A stretch of DNA of 64,000 nucleotides, from assembly GCF_009769735.1 (NCBI RefSeq), contig NZ_WSRO01000002.1:1798001-1862000 (forward strand), given 5' to 3'. Every line of letters begins with the position of its first letter. The stretch's first letter is position 1. The position numbers and the translations under genes are program-made. The stretch comes from Streptomyces sp. BA2 (GTDB lineage: Bacteria > Actinomycetota > Actinomycetes > Streptomycetales > Streptomycetaceae). Positions 1 to 7,508 of the stretch are shown here, in pieces. The notes below the pieces were generated by a model. It was not told the DNA's origin and made no database searches. It worked only from the letters and a program-made list of their open reading frames with translations.

Positions 1-2
1 CG

Positions 3-674
3 GTGGCGGCCGGCCTGCTCGGCCCGGTGGCGATGCTCGCCTTCTACAAGGCCCTGGCGATCGGCCCGATGAGCGTCGTCTCCCCGCTCGCCTCCGTGGG
101 CGTCGTCGTGCCGGTGGGCGTTGGGCTCTTCCTCGGCGAGCGGCCGGGGGTCCCGCAGTTCGCCGGGCTCACCGTCGCCATCGTGGGGATCGTGCTCGCG
201 GGCGGCCCCGAGCTGCGCGGCGCCCCCGTGCAGCGACAGGCGGTACTGCTCACTCTCCTCGCGGCCTTCGGCTTCGGCGCGGTCCTCGCCCTGATCTCCG
301 AGGCGTCGAGCAACCTGACCGGGCTGTTCCTCGCCCTGTTCGTGCAGCGCGTGACGAACGTGGCCGCCGGCGGGGCCGCGCTGTTCGTCTCCGTGAAGCG
401 GGGCGGCATCGCGCTCCCCGAGGGCACGGGCATGAGGGTGATCTGGGCGGCGCTCCCGGCGCTCGCCTTCGTCGGCCTTGCCGATGTCGCGGCCAACGGC
501 ACGTACTCGATCGCCGCCCAGAACGGCCCGGTCACGCTGGCCGCGGTGCTGTCCTCGACGTACCCGGTGATCACGGCGCTCGCGGCACGGGCGGTACTGA
601 AGGAAAGGCTGCGCGGGGTGCAGGCGGCGGGGGCGGGCCTGGCCTTGGTGGGCACGGTACTGCTGGCCAGCTGA
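3..674 (+). CDS. EamA/DMT-family exporter, 3' part (5' end outside window)
   Basis: The frame is open to the left edge, so only the C-terminal 223 residues or so are seen; the GTG at position 3 need not be the real start. The protein is a run of hydrophobic helices with the Gly/Ala-rich turns of drug/metabolite transporters, ending in a helix of the type ITALAARAVLKERLRG followed by a last helix. This matches the second half of a ten-helix EamA protein, which normally has about 280-300 residues. Such proteins export amino acids or small metabolites across the cytoplasmic membrane; the substrate cannot be read here. It converges on the acyltransferase gene downstream. Confidence 0.8.
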   Translation: MAAGLLGPVAMLAFYKALAIGPMSVVSPLASVGVVVPVGVGLFLGERPGVPQFAGLTVAIVGIVLAGGPELRGAPVQRQAVLLTLLAAFGFGAVLALISEASSNLTGLFLALFVQRVTNVAAGGAALFVSVKRGGIALPEGTGMRVIWAALPALAFVGLADVAANGTYSIAAQNGPVTLAAVLSSTYPVITALAARAVLKERLRGVQAAGAGLALVGTVLLAS

Positions 675-686
675 GCAACGCCTCGC

Positions 687-730
687 AGGGGCGCGGGGAA
701 CTGCGCGACAAGCCCCCACAGACCCGCAGC
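687..730. repeat. Streptomyces-type interspersed intergenic repeat
   Basis: This GC-rich block between two convergent genes has the order GGGGCGCGGGGAAC, GCGCGACAAGCCCCCAC, then CCCGCAG. The same order of words recurs in the duplicated element at 50472-50740. Short elements of this look are common after stop codons in streptomycete genomes; the function is unknown. It may also act as a bidirectional transcription stop. Confidence 0.5.
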
Positions 731-746
731 CGAGGGAAAACGGCGC

Positions 747-1484
747 CTACCCCTCCAACTCCCCCAGGGCAAGAAGTTGTTCCGGCGTGACCCCGTCAGG
801 AATAGGCACAGGCGCGGGCGTCCGCAAAGGCGGCTGCCACCCCGCCTCCGGGTCCCAGGTCCGCACCACGCGGGCAGGCGCTCCGGCCACCACGGAGTGG
901 TCGGGCACGGAGCCCCGCACGACCGCGCCCGCGGCGACCACGACATTGCGGCCGAGCCTCGCCCCCGGCAGGATCACCGCGTTCGTGCCGATCCAGCAGC
1001 CGGGTCCGATCTCGACGGGCTCCATCCGCGGCCACTGCTTGCCGATGGGCGTGTGCGGATCGTCGTACGAGTGGTTCGTGGACGTCACGTACACCGTTGG
1101 TCCGAAGTAGCAGTCGTCGCCGATCGTCACCGTGGTGTCGGCGATGACATGGCTGCCACGGCCGAGCACGACGCCGTTGCCGATGCGCAGGATCGGGTCG
1201 GGCCCGAGGTCCAGGTCGGGCATCATCCCGGCGGTGAGGGTGACCTGCTCGCCGATGATGCAGTGGTCGCCGATGCGGATCCACGGCTCACCGAAGACGG
1301 TCCCCTGCGGGAAGGACAGCTTCGTGCCCTGTCCTATCGCGCCGAACCGCAGCCTCCCCGGCCGCTGCGCGGTGACGGCTCCCGTCCGCTGCACCCAGGC
1401 CCAGCCCGCGTGGACGGCGCGCTGGGTCGCGCGGCGCCGCCAGTCGGCGACCCCGGATGAGAACGTGTTCCTGTTCTTCGGCAC
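747..1484 (-). CDS. Hexapeptide-repeat acyltransferase
   Basis: The 245-residue protein contains a left-handed beta-helix of imperfect hexapeptides (for example IRIGDHCIIG, VVLGRGSHV, VTIGDDCYFG) from about residue 65 to 200. The segment TSTNHSYDDPHTPI carries the His of sugar and antibiotic O-acetyltransferases of the LbH/XAT type, and VVAGAPARVVR is the usual end of the helix. Such trimers transfer acetyl groups from acetyl-CoA to sugars or small molecules; the substrate is unknown. The start is a GTG with no Shine-Dalgarno but with TAACGT six bases upstream, suggesting a leaderless message. It is divergent from the gamma-carbonic anhydrase gene. Confidence 0.8.
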   Translation of the reverse strand: MPKNRNTFSSGVADWRRRATQRAVHAGWAWVQRTGAVTAQRPGRLRFGAIGQGTKLSFPQGTVFGEPWIRIGDHCIIGEQVTLTAGMMPDLDLGPDPILRIGNGVVLGRGSHVIADTTVTIGDDCYFGPTVYVTSTNHSYDDPHTPIGKQWPRMEPVEIGPGCWIGTNAVILPGARLGRNVVVAAGAVVRGSVPDHSVVAGAPARVVRTWDPEAGWQPPLRTPAPVPIPDGVTPEQLLALGELEG

Positions 1485-1490
1485 GCGCTC

Positions 1491-1496
1491 ACGTTA
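1491..1496 (-). promoter_or_regulatory. -10 box for leaderless acyltransferase gene
   Basis: On the minus strand TAACGT lies six bases before the GTG start at 1484. That spacing puts the transcript start at or next to the start codon. No convincing -35 box is visible. Confidence 0.4.
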
Positions 1497-1617
1497 CTCA
1501 GCCCCGCGCGCCCCGGTGAGCCCGGACCCCTGTGATCTTCACCCCACAGGGCGGCGGGCCCGCCCCCGTCCCGTACGGTTCCGCCAGGCGCGAGACACGT
1601 ACGAATGGAGAAATCCG

Positions 1618-2148
1618 ATGAGCCACGAGGCACTCATCACCGGGATCGGCGGCAAGGACCCGAAGATCGATCAGGACGCCTTCACCGCGCCCACCTCCGT
1701 ACTCATCGGCGAGGTGACGCTGAACGCCGGTGCGAGCGCCTGGTACGGGGCGGTCATCCGCGCGGACGGCGGGCCGATCGTCGTCGGCGCCGACAGCAAC
1801 ATCCAGGACAACTGCAGCCTCCACGTCGACCTGGGCTTCCCGATGTCCATCGGCGAGCGGGTCTCGGTCGGCCACAACGCCGTCCTGCACGGCTGCACCG
1901 TCGAGGACGACTGCCTCATCGGCATGGGCGCTACGGTCCTCAACGGCGCGGTGATCGGCGCCGGTTCGCTGGTCGCGGCGCAGGCCCTTGTGCCGCAGGG
2001 GATGATCGTGCCGCCCGGCTCACTGGTCGCGGGTGTTCCCGCCAAGGTGCGCAGGCCGCTCACGGACGAGGAGCGCGCGGGCATCACCCTCAACGGCACG
2101 ATGTACGTCGAGCTGGCCAAGGCCCACAAGGACGCCCACGCGAAGTGA
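1618..2148 (+). CDS. Gamma-carbonic anhydrase family protein
   Basis: This 176-residue left-handed beta-helix protein has the usual length for the family. The three zinc-ligand histidines expected of gamma-carbonic anhydrases are present, one in CSLHVD and two in VGHNAVLHGC, in a row of hexapeptides (VLIGEVTL, VVVGADSNIQDN). The family hydrates CO2 or, in many bacteria, has no proven activity; the protein is cytosolic. The start is fixed by GGAG seven bases before ATG. A TACGGT at 1572-1577 may be the -10 of its promoter. It converges on the DedA gene with a 2-bp gap. Confidence 0.85.
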   Translation: MSHEALITGIGGKDPKIDQDAFTAPTSVLIGEVTLNAGASAWYGAVIRADGGPIVVGADSNIQDNCSLHVDLGFPMSIGERVSVGHNAVLHGCTVEDDCLIGMGATVLNGAVIGAGSLVAAQALVPQGMIVPPGSLVAGVPAKVRRPLTDEERAGITLNGTMYVELAKAHKDAHAK

Positions 2149-2150
2149 CG

Positions 2151-2822
2151 TCAGTCGGCGGCCGGAACGGGGACCGGCTCGGCCGCCGACGCCACGGCGT
2201 TCTCGGTTTCGCGCGCCGCAGCCGACTTCTTGGCGCGGCGCTTGACGAGCAGCATGGAGCCGACGCCGATCAGCACGGCGATGGCGAGGCCGAAGTACGA
2301 GAACCGCTTGAGCCAGTCCTCGGCGACGACACCGATGTAGTAGATGACGGCGGTGGTGCCGCCCGCCCAGACGATGCCGCCCAGGACATTGGCGATGAGG
2401 AACTTCCAGTACGGCATGCGAAGGACGCCCGCGAGGGGCCCCGCGAAGATCCGGAGCAGGGCGACGAAGCGGCCGAAGAAGACCGCCCACATGCCCCACT
2501 TCTGGAACGACTGCTCGGCGCTGCCGACATTCGCGGCGCTGAAGTGCTTGGGGAACTTCCGTTCGAGCCAGGCGAGGAGCGGCCGGCCGCCCTTGCGTCC
2601 GATCGCGTACCCGATGGAGTCGCCGATGATGGCGCCCGCGGTGGCGCAGATCCCCAGGATGACGGGGTTGAGCTCGCCGTGCTGCGAGGAGAGCAGCGCG
2701 GCGGAGACGAGGACGATCTCACCCGGCAGCGGGATGCCCAGGCTCTCCAGACCGATGACCACGCCCACCAGCGCGTAGATACTGACGGCCGGTACGGTCT
2801 CCAGCCATTCCTGGACGTGCAA
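2151..2822 (-). CDS. DedA family integral membrane protein
   Basis: The 223-residue membrane protein has the DedA/SNARE-associated (VTT) signature: a re-entrant GLESLGIPLPGE motif near the N terminus, GDSIGYAIGRKGG, and the amphipathic FFGRFVALLRIFAGPLAGVLRM segment ending in basic residues. DedA proteins work in undecaprenyl-phosphate or phospholipid flipping and envelope homeostasis. The start is a TTG preceded by AGGAGG at eight bases; no ATG or GTG is equally well placed. The Ala/Lys-rich tail is typical of actinobacterial members. It lies downstream of the carboxylesterase, separated by a strong hairpin. Confidence 0.88.
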   Translation of the reverse strand: MHVQEWLETVPAVSIYALVGVVIGLESLGIPLPGEIVLVSAALLSSQHGELNPVILGICATAGAIIGDSIGYAIGRKGGRPLLAWLERKFPKHFSAANVGSAEQSFQKWGMWAVFFGRFVALLRIFAGPLAGVLRMPYWKFLIANVLGGIVWAGGTTAVIYYIGVVAEDWLKRFSYFGLAIAVLIGVGSMLLVKRRAKKSAAARETENAVASAAEPVPVPAAD

Positions 2823-2853
2823 CGCCGGTTCCTCCTGTGCTGATGTGCGTGTA

Positions 2854-2892
2854 CCCGGCGTGCGCGTTCCCCCCAAGATCGCGCACGCCGGG
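2854..2892 (-). terminator. Hairpin terminator after the carboxylesterase gene
   Basis: A perfect 13-bp stem (arms 2854-2866 and 2880-2892, CCCGGCGTGCGCG and its complement) has a 13-base loop. It starts 13 bases after the carboxylesterase stop and lies before the DedA start. There is no U-tract, as is usual in streptomycetes. Confidence 0.65.
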
Positions 2893-2904
2893 CAGCCTAC
2901 CCGC

Positions 2905-4551
2905 TCACCCGGCGTCGGCCGGGGCGGAGTCCCACAGGTCGCACCGGTGCTCACGGGCCACAGCAGTGCTCAGCTCGTTCCCTCCGGCGGACGCGGTCCG
3001 CAGCGAGAGCACCTGGCCCGGCTGCGTCCGCTGGTCGGGCGCGGCGGGCTGGCCATCGGCACGCGGCGCACCGCCGTGGATGAAGGAGCCCCAGTACTGG
3101 ACCATCTGCCGGGCCAGAACCTTCTGCTCCGCGTTGAGCGGCGACGCGAGCCCGAAGTGCCTGAAGAGGTACTGCACTTCGTTGACGTGGGTCGCCCCGA
3201 AGTCGAACGTCCTGCCCGCATCGCGGATCGAGGCGAAGGGCGGCGAGGTGCGGTCGGCGAACTCGTAGGCGTAGACGGGGCCGCGACCGGCGAGCGACCT
3301 GTCCATGCGCAGCGCCGGGCAGGCGAACATCTGATCGCCCTGGGCGGCCGCGTACGCGTGCGTCGGCGAGGCGTGATCTGAGAGCGGATAGCGTTTGAGG
3401 ACCTTGGCGCCCAGCTCGGCGCCGTACGTCCGGGTGAGCGCGCCCGGGTACTGCTCCTCGGTCAGCGGTTTGCCCTGTCCGTCGAACTGCCCGTAGGCGA
3501 AGAGCGTCCCTTCGTCGCTGTTCGCGCCGTTCAGGACCGGCACGCGGGCGGCGCTCCCGTTCTCGTACGCCTCCTCCGGCTGGACCGGCAGGAAGTCACC
3601 GCCGGCCACCGGACCCCAGTCGAACCCGGCCTGCGCCGCGAGGATCTCCTTGGCGGGCTTCTTCCGCAGACAGGCGAGGGCGGTCGCCGGGTCGGCGCAG
3701 CCCGCCTTCTTCGCGAAGGCCGCGCCCTGCGTGAGCGCCTCGTCGCGCTCCCGGGCCGCGCAGTCCCCGTAGGCGCCGCTCTGCACGATGCCCGCGCGGT
3801 AGAGGCCCTTGGCGGTGGGCGAAGCGAGTTGGGTGCAGACGGAGCGGCCGCCCGCCGACTCGCCCGCGATGGTGACGCGCTGCCGGTCGCCGCCGAACGA
3901 GCCGATGTTGGCGCGCACCCAGCGCAGCGCGGCCTGCTGGTCGAGCATGCCGTAGTTGCCCGAAACGCGGTCGGACGCCTCACCGTCGAGGCCCTTGCCC
4001 GCGAGGAAACCCATGGCGCCGAGGCGGTAGTTGACGGTCACGACCACCGTGCCGGTGCGCCGGGCGAAGGCGTCGGGCACGATGTCCTCCCCCGCGCCCG
4101 CGGTGAGCCCGCCACCGTGCAGCCAGACCATGACGGGCCGAGGCTTGTACTGCCCCTTGGGCGCGTAGACGTTGAGGTCGAGGCAGTCCTCCGTGTGGCT
4201 GGGGTTCTCGTAGCCGGGGTCCCAACTGGCGTTCTGTACGCAGCGGTTGCCGAAGGAGGTCGCGCCGCGCACGCCCTGCCAGGGCTTGGCGGGACGTGGC
4301 TCCTTCCAGCGGAGGTCGCCGACGGGCTGCTGTGCGTACGGGATGCCGAGGAACTGCCGCCCCTCGGCGGTGGATTCGCCGCGCAGCCAGCCCGCGTCCG
4401 TACGGACGAGCGTGCCGCCGCCGCTCGTCCTGGACGCGCTGTCCGGTGCGGCCTGTGCGGCGTGCGGGGTGATCAGGGCCGCGGCGGCGGCGAGGACTGT
4501 GAGGGTGGTTCGGGCAGTTCGCTTACGTCCCGTGCGTCTCATGTATCTCAT
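2905..4551 (-). CDS. Secreted type-B carboxylesterase
   Basis: The 548-residue alpha/beta hydrolase has the type-B carboxylesterase layout: HGGG oxyanion loop at 145-148, nucleophile Ser232 in GESAGG, acid Glu347 in NSDEG and His455 in GATHVNE. The N terminus has many Arg/Lys, a hydrophobic stretch and an AQA cleavage site near residue 34, so it should be exported. It would hydrolyse carboxylic esters outside the cell; the substrate is unknown. The ATG at 4551 has GGGAG seven bases upstream. A near-consensus promoter lies 40-65 bases upstream. Four or more cysteines suggest disulfides. Confidence 0.9.
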   Translation of the reverse strand: MRYMRRTGRKRTARTTLTVLAAAAALITPHAAQAAPDSASRTSGGGTLVRTDAGWLRGESTAEGRQFLGIPYAQQPVGDLRWKEPRPAKPWQGVRGATSFGNRCVQNASWDPGYENPSHTEDCLDLNVYAPKGQYKPRPVMVWLHGGGLTAGAGEDIVPDAFARRTGTVVVTVNYRLGAMGFLAGKGLDGEASDRVSGNYGMLDQQAALRWVRANIGSFGGDRQRVTIAGESAGGRSVCTQLASPTAKGLYRAGIVQSGAYGDCAARERDEALTQGAAFAKKAGCADPATALACLRKKPAKEILAAQAGFDWGPVAGGDFLPVQPEEAYENGSAARVPVLNGANSDEGTLFAYGQFDGQGKPLTEEQYPGALTRTYGAELGAKVLKRYPLSDHASPTHAYAAAQGDQMFACPALRMDRSLAGRGPVYAYEFADRTSPPFASIRDAGRTFDFGATHVNEVQYLFRHFGLASPLNAEQKVLARQMVQYWGSFIHGGAPRADGQPAAPDQRTQPGQVLSLRTASAGGNELSTAVAREHRCDLWDSAPADAG

Positions 4552-4589
4552 CCGGCGACTCCCTTGAAGACGTCAACCCTGGCGGCCGG

Positions 4590-4618
4590 AAACTATGACC
4601 ACTGCTGACTCGTGTCAA
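4590..4618 (-). promoter_or_regulatory. Vegetative-type promoter of the carboxylesterase gene
   Basis: On the minus strand TTGACA (4613-4618) is followed after 17 bases by TAGTTT (4590-4595). This is the best match to a housekeeping promoter in the window. It leaves a leader of about 32 bases before the ATG at 4551. Confidence 0.7.
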
Positions 4619-4757
4619 TGAGTTGAACAAAAGGGCGCCCGAAACGGCTGGATGGTGTCAGAAGGAACGGCGCCGCGCCGGTCGGGACCCCCGTGGCCCG
4701 GCCGGTGCGACGCCGCTGTGTTCAACGAACGTACGGAAGCGAACGCCCGTACGCGAC

Positions 4758-5210
4758 TCAGTTATTGGGGCGCAGCGTCCAGACGACGGTCATCTCGCCG
4801 GTCACGGCACCGTCCTCGCGCTGGATCGCGATCGCGACCGGGAACTCGGGGCGCTGCCCCGCGTCCAGCTCGGCGACGACATCGGCGGCCGGGCGGCCGA
4901 GCGTCGCGGTGGCGGTCACCGGCCCCATGGCGAGCTTCTTGTACGCGATGTCGGCGCGGACGGCGAGGGGCACGGCCCGCGAGAGCTGCTCGCCGAACGC
5001 GGCGAGCACGATCGCACCGCTCGCCGACTCCCCCAGCGTGAACATGGCTCCGGCGTGCGGCCCGCCGACGTGGTTGTGGTAGTCACCCTGGTCGGGCAGG
5101 GCGACCACGGCCTTCTCGGGCGTGGTCTCGCGGAACTCGAGGTTCAGGGTCCGGGCCATCGGCACGGTGGCGGCGAGCATCTCGCCTATCGACATCTGGT
5201 CAGCGCTCAT
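4758..5210 (-). CDS. Hotdog-fold thioesterase-like protein (DUF4442/PaaI type)
   Basis: The 150-residue protein has the hotdog signature NHVGGPHAGAMFTLGESASG, close to the PaaI and YiiD C-terminal (DUF4442) groups. Members hydrolyse acyl-CoA thioesters in the cytosol; the substrate is not known. The frame is open to 5276, but the ATG at 5210 is preferred because TAACAT sits seven bases before it, with TGGCCA 18 bases further up, giving a leaderless promoter. It is divergent from the first of the three tandem paralogues, with an 81-bp intergenic region. Confidence 0.78.
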   Translation of the reverse strand: MSADQMSIGEMLAATVPMARTLNLEFRETTPEKAVVALPDQGDYHNHVGGPHAGAMFTLGESASGAIVLAAFGEQLSRAVPLAVRADIAYKKLAMGPVTATATLGRPAADVVAELDAGQRPEFPVAIAIQREDGAVTGEMTVVWTLRPNN

Positions 5211-5217
5211 GGCCGGG

Positions 5218-5247
5218 ATGTTACCCATCGGTAGCGTTCTTTGGCCA
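5218..5247 (-). promoter_or_regulatory. Leaderless promoter of the hotdog protein gene
   Basis: On the minus strand TGGCCA (5242-5247), an 18-base spacer and TAACAT (5218-5223) are followed after seven bases by ATG at 5210. Confidence 0.45.
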
Positions 5248-5277
5248 GGAGTCCGCTCCGCGTAGATCACGGTCACC

Positions 5278-5283
5278 TATCGT
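5278..5283 (+). promoter_or_regulatory. -10 box, leaderless, paralogue 1
   Basis: TATCGT lies exactly eight bases before the ATG of the first MWPG-type paralogue. The other two copies have the same hexamer type at the same distance. No clear -35 is seen here. Confidence 0.55.
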
Positions 5284-5291
5284 TGCTGCGC

Positions 5292-6269
5292 ATGTGGCCA
5301 GGAGAGCGGCAGCCCGGGGGCGGGCCGAACCAGCAGCCGAATCCGTACCAGCAGCCGGGGTACCAGCAGCACCAGCAGCCGGGCTATCAGCAACCGGCGC
5401 CGTGGAACGCGCCCACCGTTCCGGGCGGCACACCTCAGGCCCCGCAGGGCAGCGGAGACAATGGAGGGGGCGGCGGCAACAAGACCAAGGTCATCGCCGT
5501 CGTCGCCGCGGCCGCGGTCGTGGTGGCCGCCGGTGTCACGGGCTTTCTCGTCCTCGGCGGCGACAAGGACGACAGCGCGAAGCCGGACCCCGCGAAGTCC
5601 TCGTCCGAGGCTCCGGCTCCGGCCGGCTCCGGCGGCTCCGACTCCCGCCGCAACGACGGCGATCCGAAGCCGACGGTCCCGGGCTGGCAGACCGTCGTGA
5701 ACCCCGAGCACGGCATCGCCTTCGATGTACCCGCGGGGTGGAACCTGAAGTCGACGGACTGGGTCGGCTGGGTCTCGGAGGCGGACGACCCCGAGGACAA
5801 GCCCATCGCTGCCTTCGGCGCACCGGCGTACCTCAAGGAGAAGTGGTGCGGGGCCGACGAGGACAGGGACGGCACCAAGGACTACACGTCCCTGGCGGCA
5901 GCGGGCAGCAGGGGCAACAAGGGGGCCAAGAGCACCGACGAGGTGGCGAGCAAGGACGCGCGCCTGTGGGTCTACGGCGCCTTCACCCAGCCCGACAAGG
6001 AGAAGATCAGGACCGGGGCCGCCGAGCCCTACACCACGAAGTCGGGCCTCAAGGGCAGTGTGGCGACCGCCTCGTCCGCGGGCGTGGAGAAGAAGGACAA
6101 GTGCGACTCGGACGGCAAGGCCACGGTGTTCGCGTTCAAGAACTCCGAGGGCGCGTTCGCCTCGTGGTCGTTCCACGGCGCATCGGGCGTGAGTGACGAA
6201 GTCCCGGACGCGACGGTCGAGAAGATGCTCAGCACGGTGCGGGAGATCGGGGCGAAGCCGACGTCCTGA
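5292..6269 (+). CDS. MWPG-type membrane-anchored protein, paralogue 1
   Basis: This 325-residue protein belongs to a family I cannot name. It begins MWPGERQPGG, followed by a Pro/Gln-rich arm with NPYQQPGYQQ repeats, a transmembrane helix of Val/Ala near residues 65-88, an acidic linker and a C-terminal domain of about 190 residues presumably outside the membrane. That domain has PTVPGWQTVVNPEHGIAFDVP, two cysteines (WCGADED and KCDSDGK) and DEDRDG, which resembles a calcium-loop. The cytosolic repeat arm could bind a partner. Two further copies follow. ATG at 5292 has no Shine-Dalgarno but a -10 hexamer. A role in the envelope is inferred only from topology. Confidence 0.8.
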   Translation: MWPGERQPGGGPNQQPNPYQQPGYQQHQQPGYQQPAPWNAPTVPGGTPQAPQGSGDNGGGGGNKTKVIAVVAAAAVVVAAGVTGFLVLGGDKDDSAKPDPAKSSSEAPAPAGSGGSDSRRNDGDPKPTVPGWQTVVNPEHGIAFDVPAGWNLKSTDWVGWVSEADDPEDKPIAAFGAPAYLKEKWCGADEDRDGTKDYTSLAAAGSRGNKGAKSTDEVASKDARLWVYGAFTQPDKEKIRTGAAEPYTTKSGLKGSVATASSAGVEKKDKCDSDGKATVFAFKNSEGAFASWSFHGASGVSDEVPDATVEKMLSTVREIGAKPTS

Positions 6270-6310
6270 GCAGGCGGACATGTCACGGCCGCGCCACACC
6301 CTGGGCGTCC

Positions 6311-6341
6311 GTGACGTGTCCGCTCCAACACCCCGTATCGT
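6311..6341 (+). promoter_or_regulatory. Leaderless promoter, paralogue 2
   Basis: GTGACG (6311-6316), a 19-base spacer and TATCGT (6336-6341) precede the ATG at 6350 by eight bases. Confidence 0.5.
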
Positions 6342-6349
6342 TTCCCGCC

Positions 6350-7408
6350 ATGTGGCCAGGACAGCAGCCGCCCGGGGGCGAGCAGAACCCGCAGGACCAG
6401 AATCCCAACCCGTACCAGCAGCCGGGGTACCAGCAGCCGAACCCGTACCAGCAGCCGGGATACCAGCAGCCCAACCCCTATCAGCAGCCGGGGCCGGGGC
6501 AGCCGGGACAGCAGCAGGGGCAGTGGAGCGCTCCGACCGCACCGATGGGCGTGACGCCCCAGGCCGGCGGTGACGGGGGCGGTGGCAACAGCGACGGCGG
6601 CAAGACCAAGCTGGTCGCCATCGTCGCGGCGACGGCGGTCGTGGTGGCCGCCGGTGTCACCGGCTTCCTGGTGCTCGGCGGCGACAAGGACGACGAGGCG
6701 GACGCGAAGCCGTCCAAGTCCCCCGCCAAGTCCGCCTCCAAGAAGCCGGACCCGGCGACCGGTGGCGGCGAGGACGAGCGCGGCACGAACAAGGGCCCGA
6801 AGCCGACGGTCAAGGGCTGGCAGGTCGTCGTGAACCCCAAGTGGGGCACCGCCTTCGACGTCCCGGCCGACTGGGAGGTGCAGACCCCCGACACTCTCAT
6901 CGGCTTCGAGGACGGTAAGAAGGGTGCCGAGGCGAAGCCGCTCATCACCATGTCCGCACCCGCGTACTACAAGTCGAAGTGGTGCTCCTCCGACGACGAC
7001 AAGGACGGCACCAAGGACGACACCGCCCTCGGCGCCGTCGGCACCAAGGGCGCGAACGGCGCGAAGAGCACCGACGAGGTCGCGATCAACCAGGTGCCGT
7101 GGTGGGTCTTCGGCGGGTACACGCAGCCGGACAAGAAGAGCCTCACCTTCAATGAGAAGGCGGAGCCGTACACCACGAAGGCCGGCATCAAGGGCAGCAT
7201 CGCCCGCGCCCATTCGACGAACACGCCGCAGAACGGCAAGTGCGACTCGGACGGCAAGGCGATCACCTTCGGCTTCAAGAACTCCGAGGGTGAGTACGTC
7301 GCCTGGTCGCTGTACGGCGCCAAGGGCGTCAAGGACGAGATTCCGGAGGCGACGGTGATGAAGATCCTCAGCACGGTCCGTCTGTCCGGGGATCCCACGG
7401 AGTCCTGA
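6350..7408 (+). CDS. MWPG-type membrane-anchored protein, paralogue 2
   Basis: At 352 residues this is the longest copy because the N-terminal arm holds three NPYQQPGYQQP-type repeats. After the repeats come a low-complexity Gly/Asp stretch, one transmembrane helix ending in GVTGFLVLGGDKDD, a Lys/Pro/Ser linker and the conserved C-terminal domain with WCSSDDDKDGTKDDTALGA and KCDSDGKAITFGFKNSEGE. It is much closer to copy 3 than to copy 1, implying two duplications. Its own leaderless promoter shows that the three genes need not be one transcript. Function unknown; probably surface-exposed. Confidence 0.8.
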   Translation: MWPGQQPPGGEQNPQDQNPNPYQQPGYQQPNPYQQPGYQQPNPYQQPGPGQPGQQQGQWSAPTAPMGVTPQAGGDGGGGNSDGGKTKLVAIVAATAVVVAAGVTGFLVLGGDKDDEADAKPSKSPAKSASKKPDPATGGGEDERGTNKGPKPTVKGWQVVVNPKWGTAFDVPADWEVQTPDTLIGFEDGKKGAEAKPLITMSAPAYYKSKWCSSDDDKDGTKDDTALGAVGTKGANGAKSTDEVAINQVPWWVFGGYTQPDKKSLTFNEKAEPYTTKAGIKGSIARAHSTNTPQNGKCDSDGKAITFGFKNSEGEYVAWSLYGAKGVKDEIPEATVMKILSTVRLSGDPTES

Positions 7409-7449
7409 GGCGTTTCGTACTCCACCGGGGCTTGTGGCCCGATGTGCCG

Positions 7450-7465
7450 CCCCCCCCTGCGGGGG
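7450..7465 (+). terminator. Short C/G hairpin after paralogue 2
   Basis: Eight C, TGC and five G can form a short all-GC stem with a 3-base loop, 41 bases after the stop of paralogue 2 and before the next promoter. It is a weak candidate. Confidence 0.3.
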
Positions 7466-7470
7466 CAGCG

Positions 7471-7500
7471 ATGACATCAGGCCACGAGCCCCTCTATGGT
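7471..7500 (+). promoter_or_regulatory. Leaderless promoter, paralogue 3
   Basis: ATGACA (7471-7476), an 18-base spacer and TATGGT (7495-7500) precede the ATG at 7509 by eight bases. This is the clearest of the three promoters. Confidence 0.55.
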
Positions 7501-7508
7501 TACTGCCC